Shown one piece after another: positions 1 through 8,457 of a stretch of DNA of 18,747 nucleotides. The position numbers and the translations under genes were made by a program. Every line of letters begins with the position of its first letter. The stretch's first letter is position 1. The stretch comes from JANPPS01 sp031428635 (GTDB lineage: Bacteria; Pseudomonadota; Alphaproteobacteria; Acetobacterales; Acetobacteraceae), in the NCBI GenBank assembly GCA_031428635.1, contig JANPPS010000138.1:1-18747 (forward strand), written 5' to 3'. The notes below the pieces were generated by a model. It had not been told where the DNA came from and ran no database searches. It was given only the letters and a program-made list of their open reading frames with translations.

Positions 1-759
1 GCCGGTCTGTTCCAGTCCTTCCAGACCTACTAATACATGCGCAACTTTCTCTCTCGCTTTGCCTGGGGCCGTCTGGACGGCCTGCTGGTGCTTTGCGGCG
101 CATTCGCCACCTACCGACGTCTGGCCGTGGCCGACGTCGGCGGCTTCGATGACGACTGCCTGGTCGAAGATTACGAGCTTACCCATCGCCTACGCGACTA
201 CGCCACTCGCAATGGCCTGCACTGGCGCACCGATATCGTGGGCGACGCCCGCGCCCAGACCGAGGCACCCGGCGCGCTCGGCCCCTTCCTTCGCCAACGC
301 CGCCGCTGGTTCGGCGGATTTCTGCAAACCCAGCTCTGGTACCGCCACATGGTCGGCAATCCAGACTACGGACACCTCGGCACCCGAATGCTGCCTGTCA
401 AAGCGCTCGACACCATGCAACCACTCTATGGCCTGGTCAGCATCGGCCTCCTGCTTACCGCAATCGCCCACGGCAACGGAGCCGTGGCGTTCTCCGTCGC
501 CGGCGTGATCGGCGCCAAGATCGCACTCGACCTTGCCTTCTATCTTTGGTCCCTGCACCTCTATCGCCAATGGCAGGGCGACGCCGCCCGCGTGCGGCTT
601 CTGCCCGCCATCGCCGCCGCGATCATCGAGCCGTTCACGTTTCAGGTCCTGCGCCACCTCGGTGCCACTCTTGGCTGGATCTCCTTTCTAACCGGCAGCC
701 GCAGCTGGGGCGCCTCCCGCCCGGTCAACTCGCAAACCGGCGCAGCGCCAGCGCCATAG
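1..759 (+). pseudogene. Membrane glycosyltransferase family 2, C-terminal part, interrupted by in-frame TAA
   Basis: Frame 1 reads as GT2 from base 1: AGLFQSFQTY, then TAA at 31-33, then YMRNFLSRFAWGRLDGLL. The family usually has YEYxR here, so one GAA-to-TAA change explains the stop. Downstream are the family marks LVEDYELTHRL (acidic residues near the active site) and QRRRWFGGFL (the Q..RW acceptor motif), followed by about three hydrophobic membrane segments and the tail EPFTFQVLRHLG. Proteins of this type transfer sugars from nucleotide sugars at the inner membrane, making exopolysaccharide or a related glycan. The N-terminal nucleotide-sugar domain lies outside the window. Restart at ATG 37 would give only the acceptor and membrane part, so a working enzyme is unlikely unless the stop is suppressed or is a sequencing error. 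GT2 identity is sure; the broken state is probable. Confidence 0.8.
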
Positions 760-781
760 CCCTCACGCCCGCTGTGCCGTA

Positions 782-807
782 ATCTCCGTGCCCACCATGC
801 CGGAGAT
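782..807 (+). promoter_or_regulatory. Hairpin that sequesters the ribosome binding site of the metal-binding protein gene
   Basis: ATCTCCG (782-788) and CGGAGAT (801-807) form a perfect 7-bp inverted repeat with a 12-base loop. The right arm contains the GGAG Shine-Dalgarno at 802-805, which lies 8 bases before the TTG start at 814. In mRNA this stem would hide the ribosome site, so translation may be conditional. It could instead be a DNA operator. The pairing is seen directly; any function is inferred. Confidence 0.4.
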
Positions 808-813
808 CTCGAC

Positions 814-1644
814 TTGAACCGCCGAACCGCGCTCACTGGCCTCCTCACCCTTCCGATCGTATCCACAACGGTCCGCGCGGCCGCGCCTCTCCAAGTCGTG
901 GCTGCGCAGGCCCATTACGCCAGCCTCGCGCGTGAGCTCGCTCCCGGCGCGGCGGTCTCCGCCATTACGATCGGGCCCGCCCAGGACCCCCACACGTTCG
1001 TACCGGGCGCCGCCGGTGGCCGCGCCCTCGCCCGCGCGCAACTCGTGATCCAAAACGGCCTCGACTACGATCCGTGGCTCAACCGCCTCATGCAGGCCCG
1101 GCCGGACAACCTACTAGTGATCGCCACCATCCTCGGTCGCCATCCGGGCGAAAATCCGCATCTGTGGTACGATCCAATCGGATTCGAGGCCGTCACCCGC
1201 GCCCTGGCCACAGGCCTGGGCGACGACACGCGCCTCGCCCCAACCCTTGCCCGCTTCGACCCCATCCACGCCCGCATCGCCGCCCTACGCACAGCGCACG
1301 CCGGCACACCCGTCGCCGCAACCGAGCCCGTCTACGGCCTTATGGCCCGGGCCATCGGCCTCGACATGCGTCACACCCGCTTCCAATTGGCGGTCATGAA
1401 CGGCACCGAACCCCGGGTGTCCGACGTTGCCGCTCTCGAGTCTGATCTGCGCCAACGCCAGGTTCGCATCTTGATCACCAACAGCCAGACCGCAGGCGGC
1501 ATCACTCAGCGCGTCGCCACAATCGCCCAGCGCGCCCACATTCCGTTGGCACCGGTCTCCGAAACGATGCCCGCCACCGTCGACTACCAAACCTGGTTGA
1601 TGGCCGGTCTCAACACCCTAAAATCCGCGCTGGAGGCCGCGTGA
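814..1644 (+). CDS. Zinc/manganese ABC transporter substrate-binding protein (ZnuA/TroA family)
   Basis: This is the periplasmic metal-binding component of a cluster-9 ABC importer, 276 residues long. The start is TTG 814, because the nearby ATG 798 reads into a stop and GGAG at 802-805 is well spaced. The N-terminus (NRRTALTGLLTLP) has two arginines before a hydrophobic stretch ending near AAA 22-24, a possible Tat-type export signal. Likely metal ligands are H60 in DPHTF, H116 in NPHLWYDP, E171 in TEPVYG, where many relatives have histidine, and E250 in SETMP. The C-terminal DYQTWLMAGLNTL is typical of the subgroup. The histidine-rich loop of classic ZnuA is missing, so zinc and manganese cannot be told apart. 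The stop overlaps the start of the ATPase gene, and the permease follows, giving a complete importer. I see no clear Zur box in the 54 bases upstream. Confidence 0.88.
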   Translation: MNRRTALTGLLTLPIVSTTVRAAAPLQVVAAQAHYASLARELAPGAAVSAITIGPAQDPHTFVPGAAGGRALARAQLVIQNGLDYDPWLNRLMQARPDNLLVIATILGRHPGENPHLWYDPIGFEAVTRALATGLGDDTRLAPTLARFDPIHARIAALRTAHAGTPVAATEPVYGLMARAIGLDMRHTRFQLAVMNGTEPRVSDVAALESDLRQRQVRILITNSQTAGGITQRVATIAQRAHIPLAPVSETMPATVDYQTWLMAGLNTLKSALEAA

Positions 1645-2426
1645 ACGCCATCGCCCTCGACGGCCTCACCGTTCGCCTTGGCGGCCGCACTGTCCTCGAT
1701 CACCTCACCCTGCAGATCCCAGCCGGGTCCTTCGTCGGTGTCCTGGGTCCGAACGGCGCCGGTAAGACCACGCTTTTCCGCACGCTGCTCGGCCTCATCC
1801 GCCCTGCCGCTGGCACCCTTCGCCTCGCCCCCGGCCCGATCGGCTACATGCCCCAATCCCGCGCCCTCGGACCCGGCGGCCGCCTGCGTACCCGGGACTT
1901 TATCGCCAGCAGCCTCGACGGAACCTGCTGGGGCTTTCCCCGCACCACCCCGCACCACGCCACCGACATTGAACGCGTCCTCGACCTCGTCGACGCCGCC
2001 GCTCTCGCCGACCGCCCCATCGGTACCCTTTCGGGCGGCGAGCGACAGCGCGTCCTAATCGCCCAATCCCTACTCGGCGATCCAACGCTGCTAATCCTGG
2101 ACGAACCGCTACTCAGCCTCGATCCACGCCGGCAGGCCGAGATCATCGCCCTCGTCGCCAGGCTACACCGCACACTCGGTCTGACGATCCTATTCAGCGC
2201 GCACGAGCTTAATCCCCTACTCGGCGTCCTCGACCTCGTCCTGTATCTCGGCGGCGGCCACGCCGCGGTTGGTCCCGTCGATGAGGTCGTCACCACCCCC
2301 ATCCTGTCCCAGCTGTATGGCACGCCCATCGACGTGATCCGCTCCAACGGCCACCTGTTCGTCATGGCCGGCACCCATGCGGCCGAGGGCGCCTGCGCCT
2401 GCCCGCCCGGCCTATCAATTGGCTGA
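1641..2426 (+). CDS. Metal ABC transporter ATP-binding protein (ZnuC/TroB-like)
   Basis: This is the ATPase that drives the importer, 261 residues. Walker A is GPNGAGKT (36-43), the Q-loop is Q72 in YMPQS, the signature is LSGGERQR (130-137), Walker B is LLILDEP (150-156), and the H-loop is H188 in SAHEL. All elements for ATP binding and hydrolysis are intact. The GTG start at 1641 overlaps the stop of the binding-protein gene (GTGA), with GGAGG at 1632-1636 just upstream, so translation is probably coupled. The C-terminal tail AAEGACACPP has two close cysteines, which could be a metal-sensing or merely incidental feature. The end overlaps the permease gene by 50 bases, or by 8 if that gene starts at TTG 2419. 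Confidence 0.92.
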   Translation: MNAIALDGLTVRLGGRTVLDHLTLQIPAGSFVGVLGPNGAGKTTLFRTLLGLIRPAAGTLRLAPGPIGYMPQSRALGPGGRLRTRDFIASSLDGTCWGFPRTTPHHATDIERVLDLVDAAALADRPIGTLSGGERQRVLIAQSLLGDPTLLILDEPLLSLDPRRQAEIIALVARLHRTLGLTILFSAHELNPLLGVLDLVLYLGGGHAAVGPVDEVVTTPILSQLYGTPIDVIRSNGHLFVMAGTHAAEGACACPPGLSIG

Positions 2427-3210
2427 CCTATTCGCTTACGCCTTCCTGCGCGACGCCCTCATCGCCGGAACGATCGTCGCCGTAATGGCCGGCACCACAG
2501 GCACGCTGCTGGTTTTGCGCGGTCAGAGTTTCGCCGGCCACGCCCTGGGCCACGTGGGCTTCACGGGCGCCGCCCTGGCATTGTTACTTGGCGTGGCACC
2601 CCTGGCCGGCCTCGTGGCCATCACCGTCGCGGCCGGCATCGCCATCGGCCTGCTCGGCCCCCGCGCAGACGAGCGTGACGTTGCCATCGGCATCGTCCTT
2701 TCCGTCTCCTTGGGCGCAGGCCTGCTGTTCCTCAGCCTGCTGAACGGCCCCGCCAGTCAGGCCACCGCACTACTATTCGGCAGCATTCTGGGCGTCGATC
2801 CGGCGACCCTGACGGCGCTCGCGACCCTCGCCGCCATTACCCTGGCCGCCCTGGCCGCCATCGCCCGGCCCCTGCTGTTCCTGACGCTGCAGCCCGAACT
2901 GGCCGAGGCCCAGGGCATCCGGCCCCGCCTTATCGCGACCCTGTTCATGGCCACGGTTGCCTTGACGGTTGCCGCCTGCGTCCAGGTCGTGGGGGCGCTT
3001 CTGGTATTCGCACTTCTCGTCGCCCCGGCGGCGGCGGCGCAACGGATCTGCACCCGCCTCGCGCCGGCCGCGCTACTAGCCGTGGCACTCGCCATCGGCC
3101 AGGTCTGGGGCGCGCTGCTACTGGCCACTCTGACCGACTGGCCCGTCAGCTTTTGGGTCACCCTTCTGGGCGGAGCGGCCTACGCTATCGCCTGCATAAG
3201 CCGCCCCTAG
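2377..3210 (+). CDS. Metal ABC transporter permease (ZnuB/TroC, ABC-3 family)
   Basis: This is the membrane channel of the importer, about 277 residues and nearly all hydrophobic, with seven or eight probable transmembrane helices. GQSFAGHALGHVGFTG matches the conserved early cytoplasmic loop of ABC-3 permeases, and LRDALIAG near the N-terminus is also typical. ATG 2377 gives a polar 15-residue leader and a 50-base overlap with the ATPase gene. TTG 2419 would give a 263-residue protein starting MADLFAYAFL, overlapping the ATPase stop by 8 bases, and this fits the usual family N-terminus better. Neither start has a strong ribosome site. It is the last gene of the metal-import operon and ends 17 bases before the convergent nitroreductase gene, with no obvious terminator between. 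Confidence 0.88.
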   Translation: MRPRAPAPARPAYQLADLFAYAFLRDALIAGTIVAVMAGTTGTLLVLRGQSFAGHALGHVGFTGAALALLLGVAPLAGLVAITVAAGIAIGLLGPRADERDVAIGIVLSVSLGAGLLFLSLLNGPASQATALLFGSILGVDPATLTALATLAAITLAALAAIARPLLFLTLQPELAEAQGIRPRLIATLFMATVALTVAACVQVVGALLVFALLVAPAAAAQRICTRLAPAALLAVALAIGQVWGALLLATLTDWPVSFWVTLLGGAAYAIACISRP

Positions 3211-3227
3211 GCCGCCCCTCTGGGCCG

Positions 3228-3824
3228 TTACCCCGGGAAACCACCCTCCATCGCAACGTCCACCATCGGCGCGCGTGGGCTCGGCTGCTCCCGCCCCTGC
3301 AACGCCGCCGGCAGCATCGCTTTATCGCCCGGGCGGCCCACGGCATATGCCGCCTCCACCCGGAACCCCTCCGGCACATTCAGCGCCGTGACTGCCCGGT
3401 CCTTGTCGAACCCCACCATCCCATGCGCCTGCCACCCCATCAGCGACGCCTGCAACGTGAAATACCCGCTCGCCGTGCCCGCATCGAACGAGTGGCTGTA
3501 CGACGGCACCGGCTTCTCCTGACCCGGCGGCAGCATCACCGAATTGCTGACCATCACCACCAACGCCGACGCCGTCTTGGCCCAGGACTGGTTGAACTCG
3601 TTCAACAACCCAAACAGCTTGTCCCAGTGCGCCGTATCCTTGCGCGCCCACAAAAACCGCCATGGCTGCGAGTTATAGCTGCTCGCCGCCCACCGCCCCG
3701 CCTCGATCATCGTCAGCAAATCCGCCTCGCTAATCGCCTCCCCCGTAAAAGCCCGCGGGCTCCATCGGTTCAGGAATTGGATGTCGATCGGGTGGTCACT
3801 CGTACGAAACGCGGTCTGGGTCAT
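3228..3824 (-). CDS. Nitroreductase family protein (FMN-dependent oxidoreductase)
   Basis: The product is 198 residues. I chose ATG 3824 (MTQTAFRTSD) rather than the longer open frame to 3920, because the extra N-terminus is not family-like. RWSPRAF (20-26), EAGRWAASSYNSQPWRF (41-57) and the ASGYFTLQASLMGWQAHGM stretch (118-136) are the standard FMN-binding and dimer-interface motifs of nitroreductases. YAVGRPGD (160-167) is the usual C-terminal motif. Enzymes of this kind use NAD(P)H and FMN to reduce nitro compounds, quinones or flavins; the natural substrate cannot be read from sequence. It is convergent with the metal importer and stands alone on its strand, with only a weak purine stretch (GAAAG) before the start. 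Confidence 0.9.
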   Translation of the reverse strand: MTQTAFRTSDHPIDIQFLNRWSPRAFTGEAISEADLLTMIEAGRWAASSYNSQPWRFLWARKDTAHWDKLFGLLNEFNQSWAKTASALVVMVSNSVMLPPGQEKPVPSYSHSFDAGTASGYFTLQASLMGWQAHGMVGFDKDRAVTALNVPEGFRVEAAYAVGRPGDKAMLPAALQGREQPSPRAPMVDVAMEGGFPG

Positions 3825-4040
3825 GGTCGAACTTTCGATGGTGAGGTTTGCGACATGGGGCGTGGTCCGCGATTGAACACACGGCCTGCGGTTTGTTCCA
3901 TTGCCCGAGCGGTTTGACACGGGGAATGCTAGGACAGAATGAAGTTAGCCCGGTCGGGTTCCACCGCCCGCCATACCAGACCGCCCCCGCTCCATCCCAA
4001 ACCGGATACGGCCCCGATCCAGACCAGAGGCATCGACGCG
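3825..4040. other. No gene seen
   Basis: Open frames here (for example 3848-4267 on + and 3929-4165 on -) have low-complexity, family-free products and no convincing ribosome site. I see no RNA gene or terminator. The stretch joins the decayed region to its right. Confidence 0.4.
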
Positions 4041-4326
4041 TCAGGCTGCCTGATCGAACGCGATGTTGGGCAGCAGCCGCTCCACCTGCCTGCCGCGCGC
4101 GCAAATCGGTAACAGCCACCACGATCGGCATCGCACTCAGCATCAGATACGGTTCCGCCAACCATTACCGGGCGTCTATCGCCGACCCAAACGATACCTC
4201 GGCAAGTGCCATCACCCGGCCAAGCCGCTTGCCTCCGGGAACAGCCGCGCCGACCGCTTCAGCGTAGCAGGGGACGCTACCAACGCCTCAATAGCCGCCC
4301 GCAACGCTCTGGCACCGCCTCGGTAA
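4041..4326 (-). pseudogene. Decayed remnant, possibly the C-terminus of a LysR-type regulator
   Basis: Reading the minus strand, one frame gives CQSVAGGY, stop, GVGSVPCYAEAVG, then RVMALAEVSFG, a second stop, and WLAEPYLMLSAMPIVVAVTDLRARQ. A one-base frame change then gives VERLLPNIAFDQAA and TGA at 4041-4043. The pattern G-G-GV-PCY followed later by MPI-V---DLR resembles the end of LysR substrate-binding domains (typically GlGi-lLPC... and lWLvthpDLR). At least two in-frame stops and one frameshift would be needed, and no DNA-binding domain is present, so it would be a relic. The match is by eye only and could be chance. Confidence 0.25.
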
Positions 4327-4360
4327 ACGAATCAGATGCCTACAACAGACAAGCCCGCGC

Positions 4361-6154
4361 TCAGAACGCCGCGTCCGCCATCCGCGTCACCGTCTCCGCG
4401 CCGGCCATAATCCCCTGGAAGTGCATCGAATGCCGCGGCAGCACGCGGGCCATGTAGAACGCGCCGACGTCCAACTTTGCCTGATAAAATGGCGCCTCCC
4501 CATTGGCGCCCGCCGCCAGCTTCTCGCCCGCGACCTGCGCCATCCGGCACCACATGAACCCCATCGCCACCAGCCCAAATAGCCGCAGATAGTCTGTGGC
4601 CGCCGCCGCCGCCTCCTCTGGCTTGGCCAGGCCCCGCTGCGCGATTACCAGCGTTGCCTGCTGCAGCCGGGCAAACGCCTTGGCCGTCGGCCCAACATAG
4701 ACCGCCAGCGCCGCATCATTCGCGTGCTCCTCCAAGAACCCGGCCACGGGATGGAAGAAGCTGCGCAACAACCGCCCCGTATCCTGCCCCAACTTCCGCC
4801 CGACTAAATCCAGCGCCTGAATACCGTTCGTGCCCTCGTAAATCTGCGCAATCCGCGCGTCGCGCACCAATTGTTCCACGCCCCACTCGTGCACGTAGCC
4901 ATGGCCGCCCAAAACCTGCACGGCCATATTCGCCGCCTCCGACCCCAGATCGGTCAGTGCCGCTTTCACGATCGGCGTCAGCAACGCCACGAAATCGTCC
5001 GCCGCCTGCCGCGCCGCCGGCTCCGGATGATGCTCGGACCGGTCCAACTCCAACCCGACCCAGTACGATAGCGCCCGCCCGGCCTCAGTCATCGACCGCG
5101 CCTCCAGCAACATACGCCGTACATCGGGATGCACGATGATCGGGTCCGCCGCTTCACGCGAAGACGCCCCTCTGGCCACGCTCTTGCCCTGGCGCCGGTC
5201 CTTCGCGTACGCCGCGGCCGACTGATACGCCGTTTCCGCCACACCCAGCCCCTGCATGCCGACCGCCAGCCGCGCCGCGTTCATCATCGTGAACATGGCC
5301 TTCATCCCGCCATGCGGCGTGCCGACCAGCCAGCCCTGCGCGTCGTCGAAATGCATCACCGCCGTCGCCGACGCCTTGATACCCATCTTATGCTCGATGC
5401 TGCCGCACATCAGCCCGTTGCGCATGCCGGCCTTACCCTCCGCATCGGGCAGGAACTTCGGCACCACGAACAGGCTGATCCCCTTCGTCCCCGCCGGCGC
5501 CTCCGGCAGCTTGGCCAGCACTAGGTGGACGATGTTCTCCGTCAGATCGTGCTCACCGGCCGAGATAAAAATCTTCGTGCCGCTAATACGAAAACTACCA
5601 TCATCCGCAGGCTCCGCCTTGGTCCGGATCATGCCCAGATCGGTCCCACATTGCGGCTCCGTCAGGCACATTGTCCCGGACCAGGTTCCGTCCACCAGCT
5701 TCGGCAGATAGGTCGATTTCAGCGCGTCCGACGCATGGGCATGCAGCGCCCGGTAGGCCCCGTGCGACAGGCCGGGATACATGCCAAACGCGAGGTTCGC
5801 GCTGCTCACCATCTCCTCGAACACCGTACTCACCAGCATCGGCATGCCCTGCCCACCATAGGCCGGATCACACGCCAGCGACGTCCAACCACCCTCGGTC
5901 AGCTGATTATACGCCTCCTTGAACCCCTTGGGCGTGCGAACGACCCCGTTTTCGTACGTGCAGCCCTCCGCATCGCCCGACAGGTTCAGCGGCAACAGCA
6001 CGTCGCGCGCTAGCTTCCCCGCCTCCTCGATCACGGCGTCCATCAGCTCCGGTGTCGCCTGCTCATAGCCCGGCAACCCGGCCAGGCTGCTGCTATCCAG
6101 CAGCTCATGCATCACAAACCGAATGTCGCGCAGCGGTGCCGTGTACGTCGCCAT
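4361..6154 (-). CDS. fadE: Acyl-CoA dehydrogenase with C-terminal extension (FadE/DmdC-like)
   Basis: The enzyme makes the first, FAD-dependent double bond in beta-oxidation of acyl-CoA. It has 597 residues, the length of the subgroup that includes Bacillus FadE and DmdC rather than the roughly 380 of short-chain enzymes. Visible motifs are MCLTEPQCGTDLG (162-174, substrate and FAD site), GTKIFISAGEHD (192-203), VLGGHGYVHEWGVEQLVRDARI (414-435) and YEGTNGIQALDLVGRKL (439-455), where E440 matches the catalytic base of medium-chain dehydrogenase. The C-terminal roughly 130 residues form the extra helical domain. ATG 6154 follows AGGGGAGGG by 7 bases, and that ribosome site lies over the stop of the upstream gene. 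It is the last gene of the operon. Substrate chain length, or a methylmercaptopropionyl-CoA role, cannot be settled here. Confidence 0.92.
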   Translation of the reverse strand: MATYTAPLRDIRFVMHELLDSSSLAGLPGYEQATPELMDAVIEEAGKLARDVLLPLNLSGDAEGCTYENGVVRTPKGFKEAYNQLTEGGWTSLACDPAYGGQGMPMLVSTVFEEMVSSANLAFGMYPGLSHGAYRALHAHASDALKSTYLPKLVDGTWSGTMCLTEPQCGTDLGMIRTKAEPADDGSFRISGTKIFISAGEHDLTENIVHLVLAKLPEAPAGTKGISLFVVPKFLPDAEGKAGMRNGLMCGSIEHKMGIKASATAVMHFDDAQGWLVGTPHGGMKAMFTMMNAARLAVGMQGLGVAETAYQSAAAYAKDRRQGKSVARGASSREAADPIIVHPDVRRMLLEARSMTEAGRALSYWVGLELDRSEHHPEPAARQAADDFVALLTPIVKAALTDLGSEAANMAVQVLGGHGYVHEWGVEQLVRDARIAQIYEGTNGIQALDLVGRKLGQDTGRLLRSFFHPVAGFLEEHANDAALAVYVGPTAKAFARLQQATLVIAQRGLAKPEEAAAAATDYLRLFGLVAMGFMWCRMAQVAGEKLAAGANGEAPFYQAKLDVGAFYMARVLPRHSMHFQGIMAGAETVTRMADAAF

Positions 6155-6168
6155 GGTCGAACCCTCCC

Positions 6169-8454
6169 CTAGTTGCGCAACGGCTTGCCGGTCGCGAGCA
6201 TATGCTCCGTCCGCGCCAGCGACGCCGGGTTGCGCACCAGCGTCATGAATGTATTCCGCTCCAAATCCGTCATGTCGTCCTCCGACATGACGTCAAGCAT
6301 ATCGGTATCGCCACCCGTCAGCACCCGCGCCACGGCCTTGGACACCACAACATCATGCGGTGTTGCCTTGCCCTGGAGCGCGAACCCATCGATCGCCAGC
6401 TCCAGCGCCGTCAGCCCGCCCGGCCCCGGCAGCCGGTATTCGAACGGCGTTGGCGGCTGATACCCGTCGACCAACGCCAGCACCTTTTGCTTGGCGTCAT
6501 ACAGCAGCCGGTCCCGGTTCATCGTAATCCCGTCCGTCACCCGCAAAAACCCAAGCCCGACCGCCTGCGCCGCCGACTTCGACACTTGCGCGGTGGAGAT
6601 AATCTCGAACGCCTTCGCCACTGCCGGCATCGGCCCTCGCGGGACGGCCGGGTTCGCTTGCCAACGCCCAACCAGCTCCTTGCACCCGCCCCAGCCCGGT
6701 AACAGCCCCACGCCAACCTCGACCAGGCCGGTATACGTCTCCGAATGCGCCTGCACCGCGCTGCAATGCATAAGGATCTCGCACCCGCCGCCCAATGCCA
6801 TGTTGGCCGGCGCGCCGACCACCGGCACCGGCGCGTATTTCAGCGCCTTGTACGTCGCCTGCCCACCCGCCACCGACTGTTCAATCACCGGCCACGCCGC
6901 CACGTTCGCCGCAAACAACGCCACGCCCAGATTGGCGCCGACACAGAAATTCTCGCCCTCGTTATAAATCACGAGGCCTTTGTACGACTTCGCCGCCAGT
7001 GCCACGGCCTTGCCGATCATCGCCATGATCGGCTCGTCCACCGCGTTCATCTTGCTCGTGAACTCCAGGCACAACACCCCGTCGCCCACATCCCAAACGC
7101 TCGCCGAGCCGTTCTTCAGCACCGGTTTCCCAGCCCGCTTCACGTCCGCCAGCAATAGTACCCCGTCTGGACGCTTCACGTCAGCATACGCGCCCCCAAC
7201 CGTCAGCGCCTGCAACCGCCCACCCTCGGTCCGGTAGAACGGCATCCGATGCGCCAGTAACGGCGGCACCACACGCCCCTGCGCCACCATCTCGCGCGCG
7301 AGCCACGCGGCTCCCAGTTGGTCGATTAACTCGAACGGCCCCTGCCCCCACGCATACCCCAGCCGCATGGCCTCATCGACACTCGCTATGTCATCCGCGA
7401 TCTCTGGCACCAGTGACGCCGCGTAGCCCAGTACCTGCACCAGCACCGACTTCGCATATGCCCCTGCCGGGCTGTCATGCTCGACCAACGCCAGCAGGCT
7501 CCGCCGCCCAACCTCCGTCGCCTCCAACCGCGGCTTCACCGTCGCCCGGTACTGGCCCGTCTTCAAATCGATCGCCTGCAGGTCCCGCTCGGCGCCCCGC
7601 TTCTCCATCCGGTAGAACCCGCCGCCGCCCTTACGCCCTGTTTGCCCGGCGCCGATCATCTGCATCAGCAGCGGCTGCACCACGAACACCCGGCGGAAAT
7701 CATCCTCGGCGCCCAGGCTCATCAACAACGATTTCGACACCAGCGGCATCAAATCTAGGCCGACTAAATCCACCAATCCGAACACACCTGTCTTCGGTAT
7801 GCCCATCGGCCGGTGCACCGCATCCGCCTCCTCCACAGTCAATCCACGAGAAATCGCCTCGTTCACCGCCGCCGTGATCCAGTACGTCCCAATACGGTTC
7901 GCAATGAACCCTGGCGTGTCGTGGCAGGTCACGACCCCCTTACCCAGCCGCACATCGCACAGCCCGGTCAGTGCCGTGCCCACCTCCGCCCGCGTCTCTG
8001 GTCCCGTCACCAACTCCAGCAGCCGCATGTACCGCGGCGGATTGAAAAAATGCGTGATGCAGAAATCCGCCCGAAACGCATCCGACTGCTTTTTCGCCAG
8101 GCTACGCAGCGGGATCGTGCTCGTGTTGCTGCTGACAATGCTGCCCGGCTTCCGCACCGCGTCGATCCGGTCGTATAGTGCGCGCTTGGCCGCCAAATCC
8201 TCGACGATAACCTCGATGATCCAATCGCACGCCGCCAGCCCCGACAGATCGTCGAAGCTGCCCGCCGTGATCAGCTTGACCGCATCCGGCGTCATCAACG
8301 GCTGGGGATCGGCCCGCTTCAGCTTTTCAATCGCCGTCGCCGCCCGCTGCTCCATATCCAGCAGCAGCACCGGAAGGCCGGCATTGGCCAAATGCGCGGC
8401 AATACCCGCGCCCATTAGCCCAGCGCCCAATACGGCGCAGCGTTCGATCGTCAT
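6169..8454 (-). CDS. fadN: 3-hydroxyacyl-CoA dehydrogenase/enoyl-CoA hydratase fusion (FadN type)
   Basis: This is a two-step enzyme that hydrates enoyl-CoA and oxidises the 3-hydroxyacyl-CoA with NAD+. It has 761 residues, with the dehydrogenase first, the reverse of FadB/FadJ and the same order as Bacillus FadN. GAGLMG (10-15) binds NAD. H135 (ITHFFNPP) and E147 (LLELVTG) match the catalytic His-Glu pair, and N186 (GFIANRIG) is the conserved Asn. A second dehydrogenase C-domain follows, and the crotonase domain fills the C-terminal third, with GENFCVGAN and NMALGGGCEI forming the oxyanion hole and GLVEVGVGLLPGWGG holding the catalytic Glu region. It starts 3 bases after the thiolase stop and ends 14 bases before the dehydrogenase gene, so the genes are one operon. 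Confidence 0.93.
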   Translation of the reverse strand: MTIERCAVLGAGLMGAGIAAHLANAGLPVLLLDMEQRAATAIEKLKRADPQPLMTPDAVKLITAGSFDDLSGLAACDWIIEVIVEDLAAKRALYDRIDAVRKPGSIVSSNTSTIPLRSLAKKQSDAFRADFCITHFFNPPRYMRLLELVTGPETRAEVGTALTGLCDVRLGKGVVTCHDTPGFIANRIGTYWITAAVNEAISRGLTVEEADAVHRPMGIPKTGVFGLVDLVGLDLMPLVSKSLLMSLGAEDDFRRVFVVQPLLMQMIGAGQTGRKGGGGFYRMEKRGAERDLQAIDLKTGQYRATVKPRLEATEVGRRSLLALVEHDSPAGAYAKSVLVQVLGYAASLVPEIADDIASVDEAMRLGYAWGQGPFELIDQLGAAWLAREMVAQGRVVPPLLAHRMPFYRTEGGRLQALTVGGAYADVKRPDGVLLLADVKRAGKPVLKNGSASVWDVGDGVLCLEFTSKMNAVDEPIMAMIGKAVALAAKSYKGLVIYNEGENFCVGANLGVALFAANVAAWPVIEQSVAGGQATYKALKYAPVPVVGAPANMALGGGCEILMHCSAVQAHSETYTGLVEVGVGLLPGWGGCKELVGRWQANPAVPRGPMPAVAKAFEIISTAQVSKSAAQAVGLGFLRVTDGITMNRDRLLYDAKQKVLALVDGYQPPTPFEYRLPGPGGLTALELAIDGFALQGKATPHDVVVSKAVARVLTGGDTDMLDVMSEDDMTDLERNTFMTLVRNPASLARTEHMLATGKPLRN

Positions 8455-8457
8455 GGC

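Noticed and set aside
190..657. Long open frame antisense to the GT2 gene
   Set aside because: Its product has no family features and mirrors the codon pattern of the real gene; GC-rich DNA gives many such frames.
760..813. Possible Zur operator before the metal importer
   Set aside because: No AT-rich dyad of Zur type is visible; the only symmetry is the hairpin reported above.
3900..3935. TTGCCCGAGCGGTTTGACA looks like the start of a tRNA
   Set aside because: No matching acceptor stem, anticodon arm or T-loop follows within a tRNA length.
3848..4267. 139-residue open frame on the + strand
   Set aside because: Low-complexity product, no good ribosome site, and the minus strand has a better explanation.
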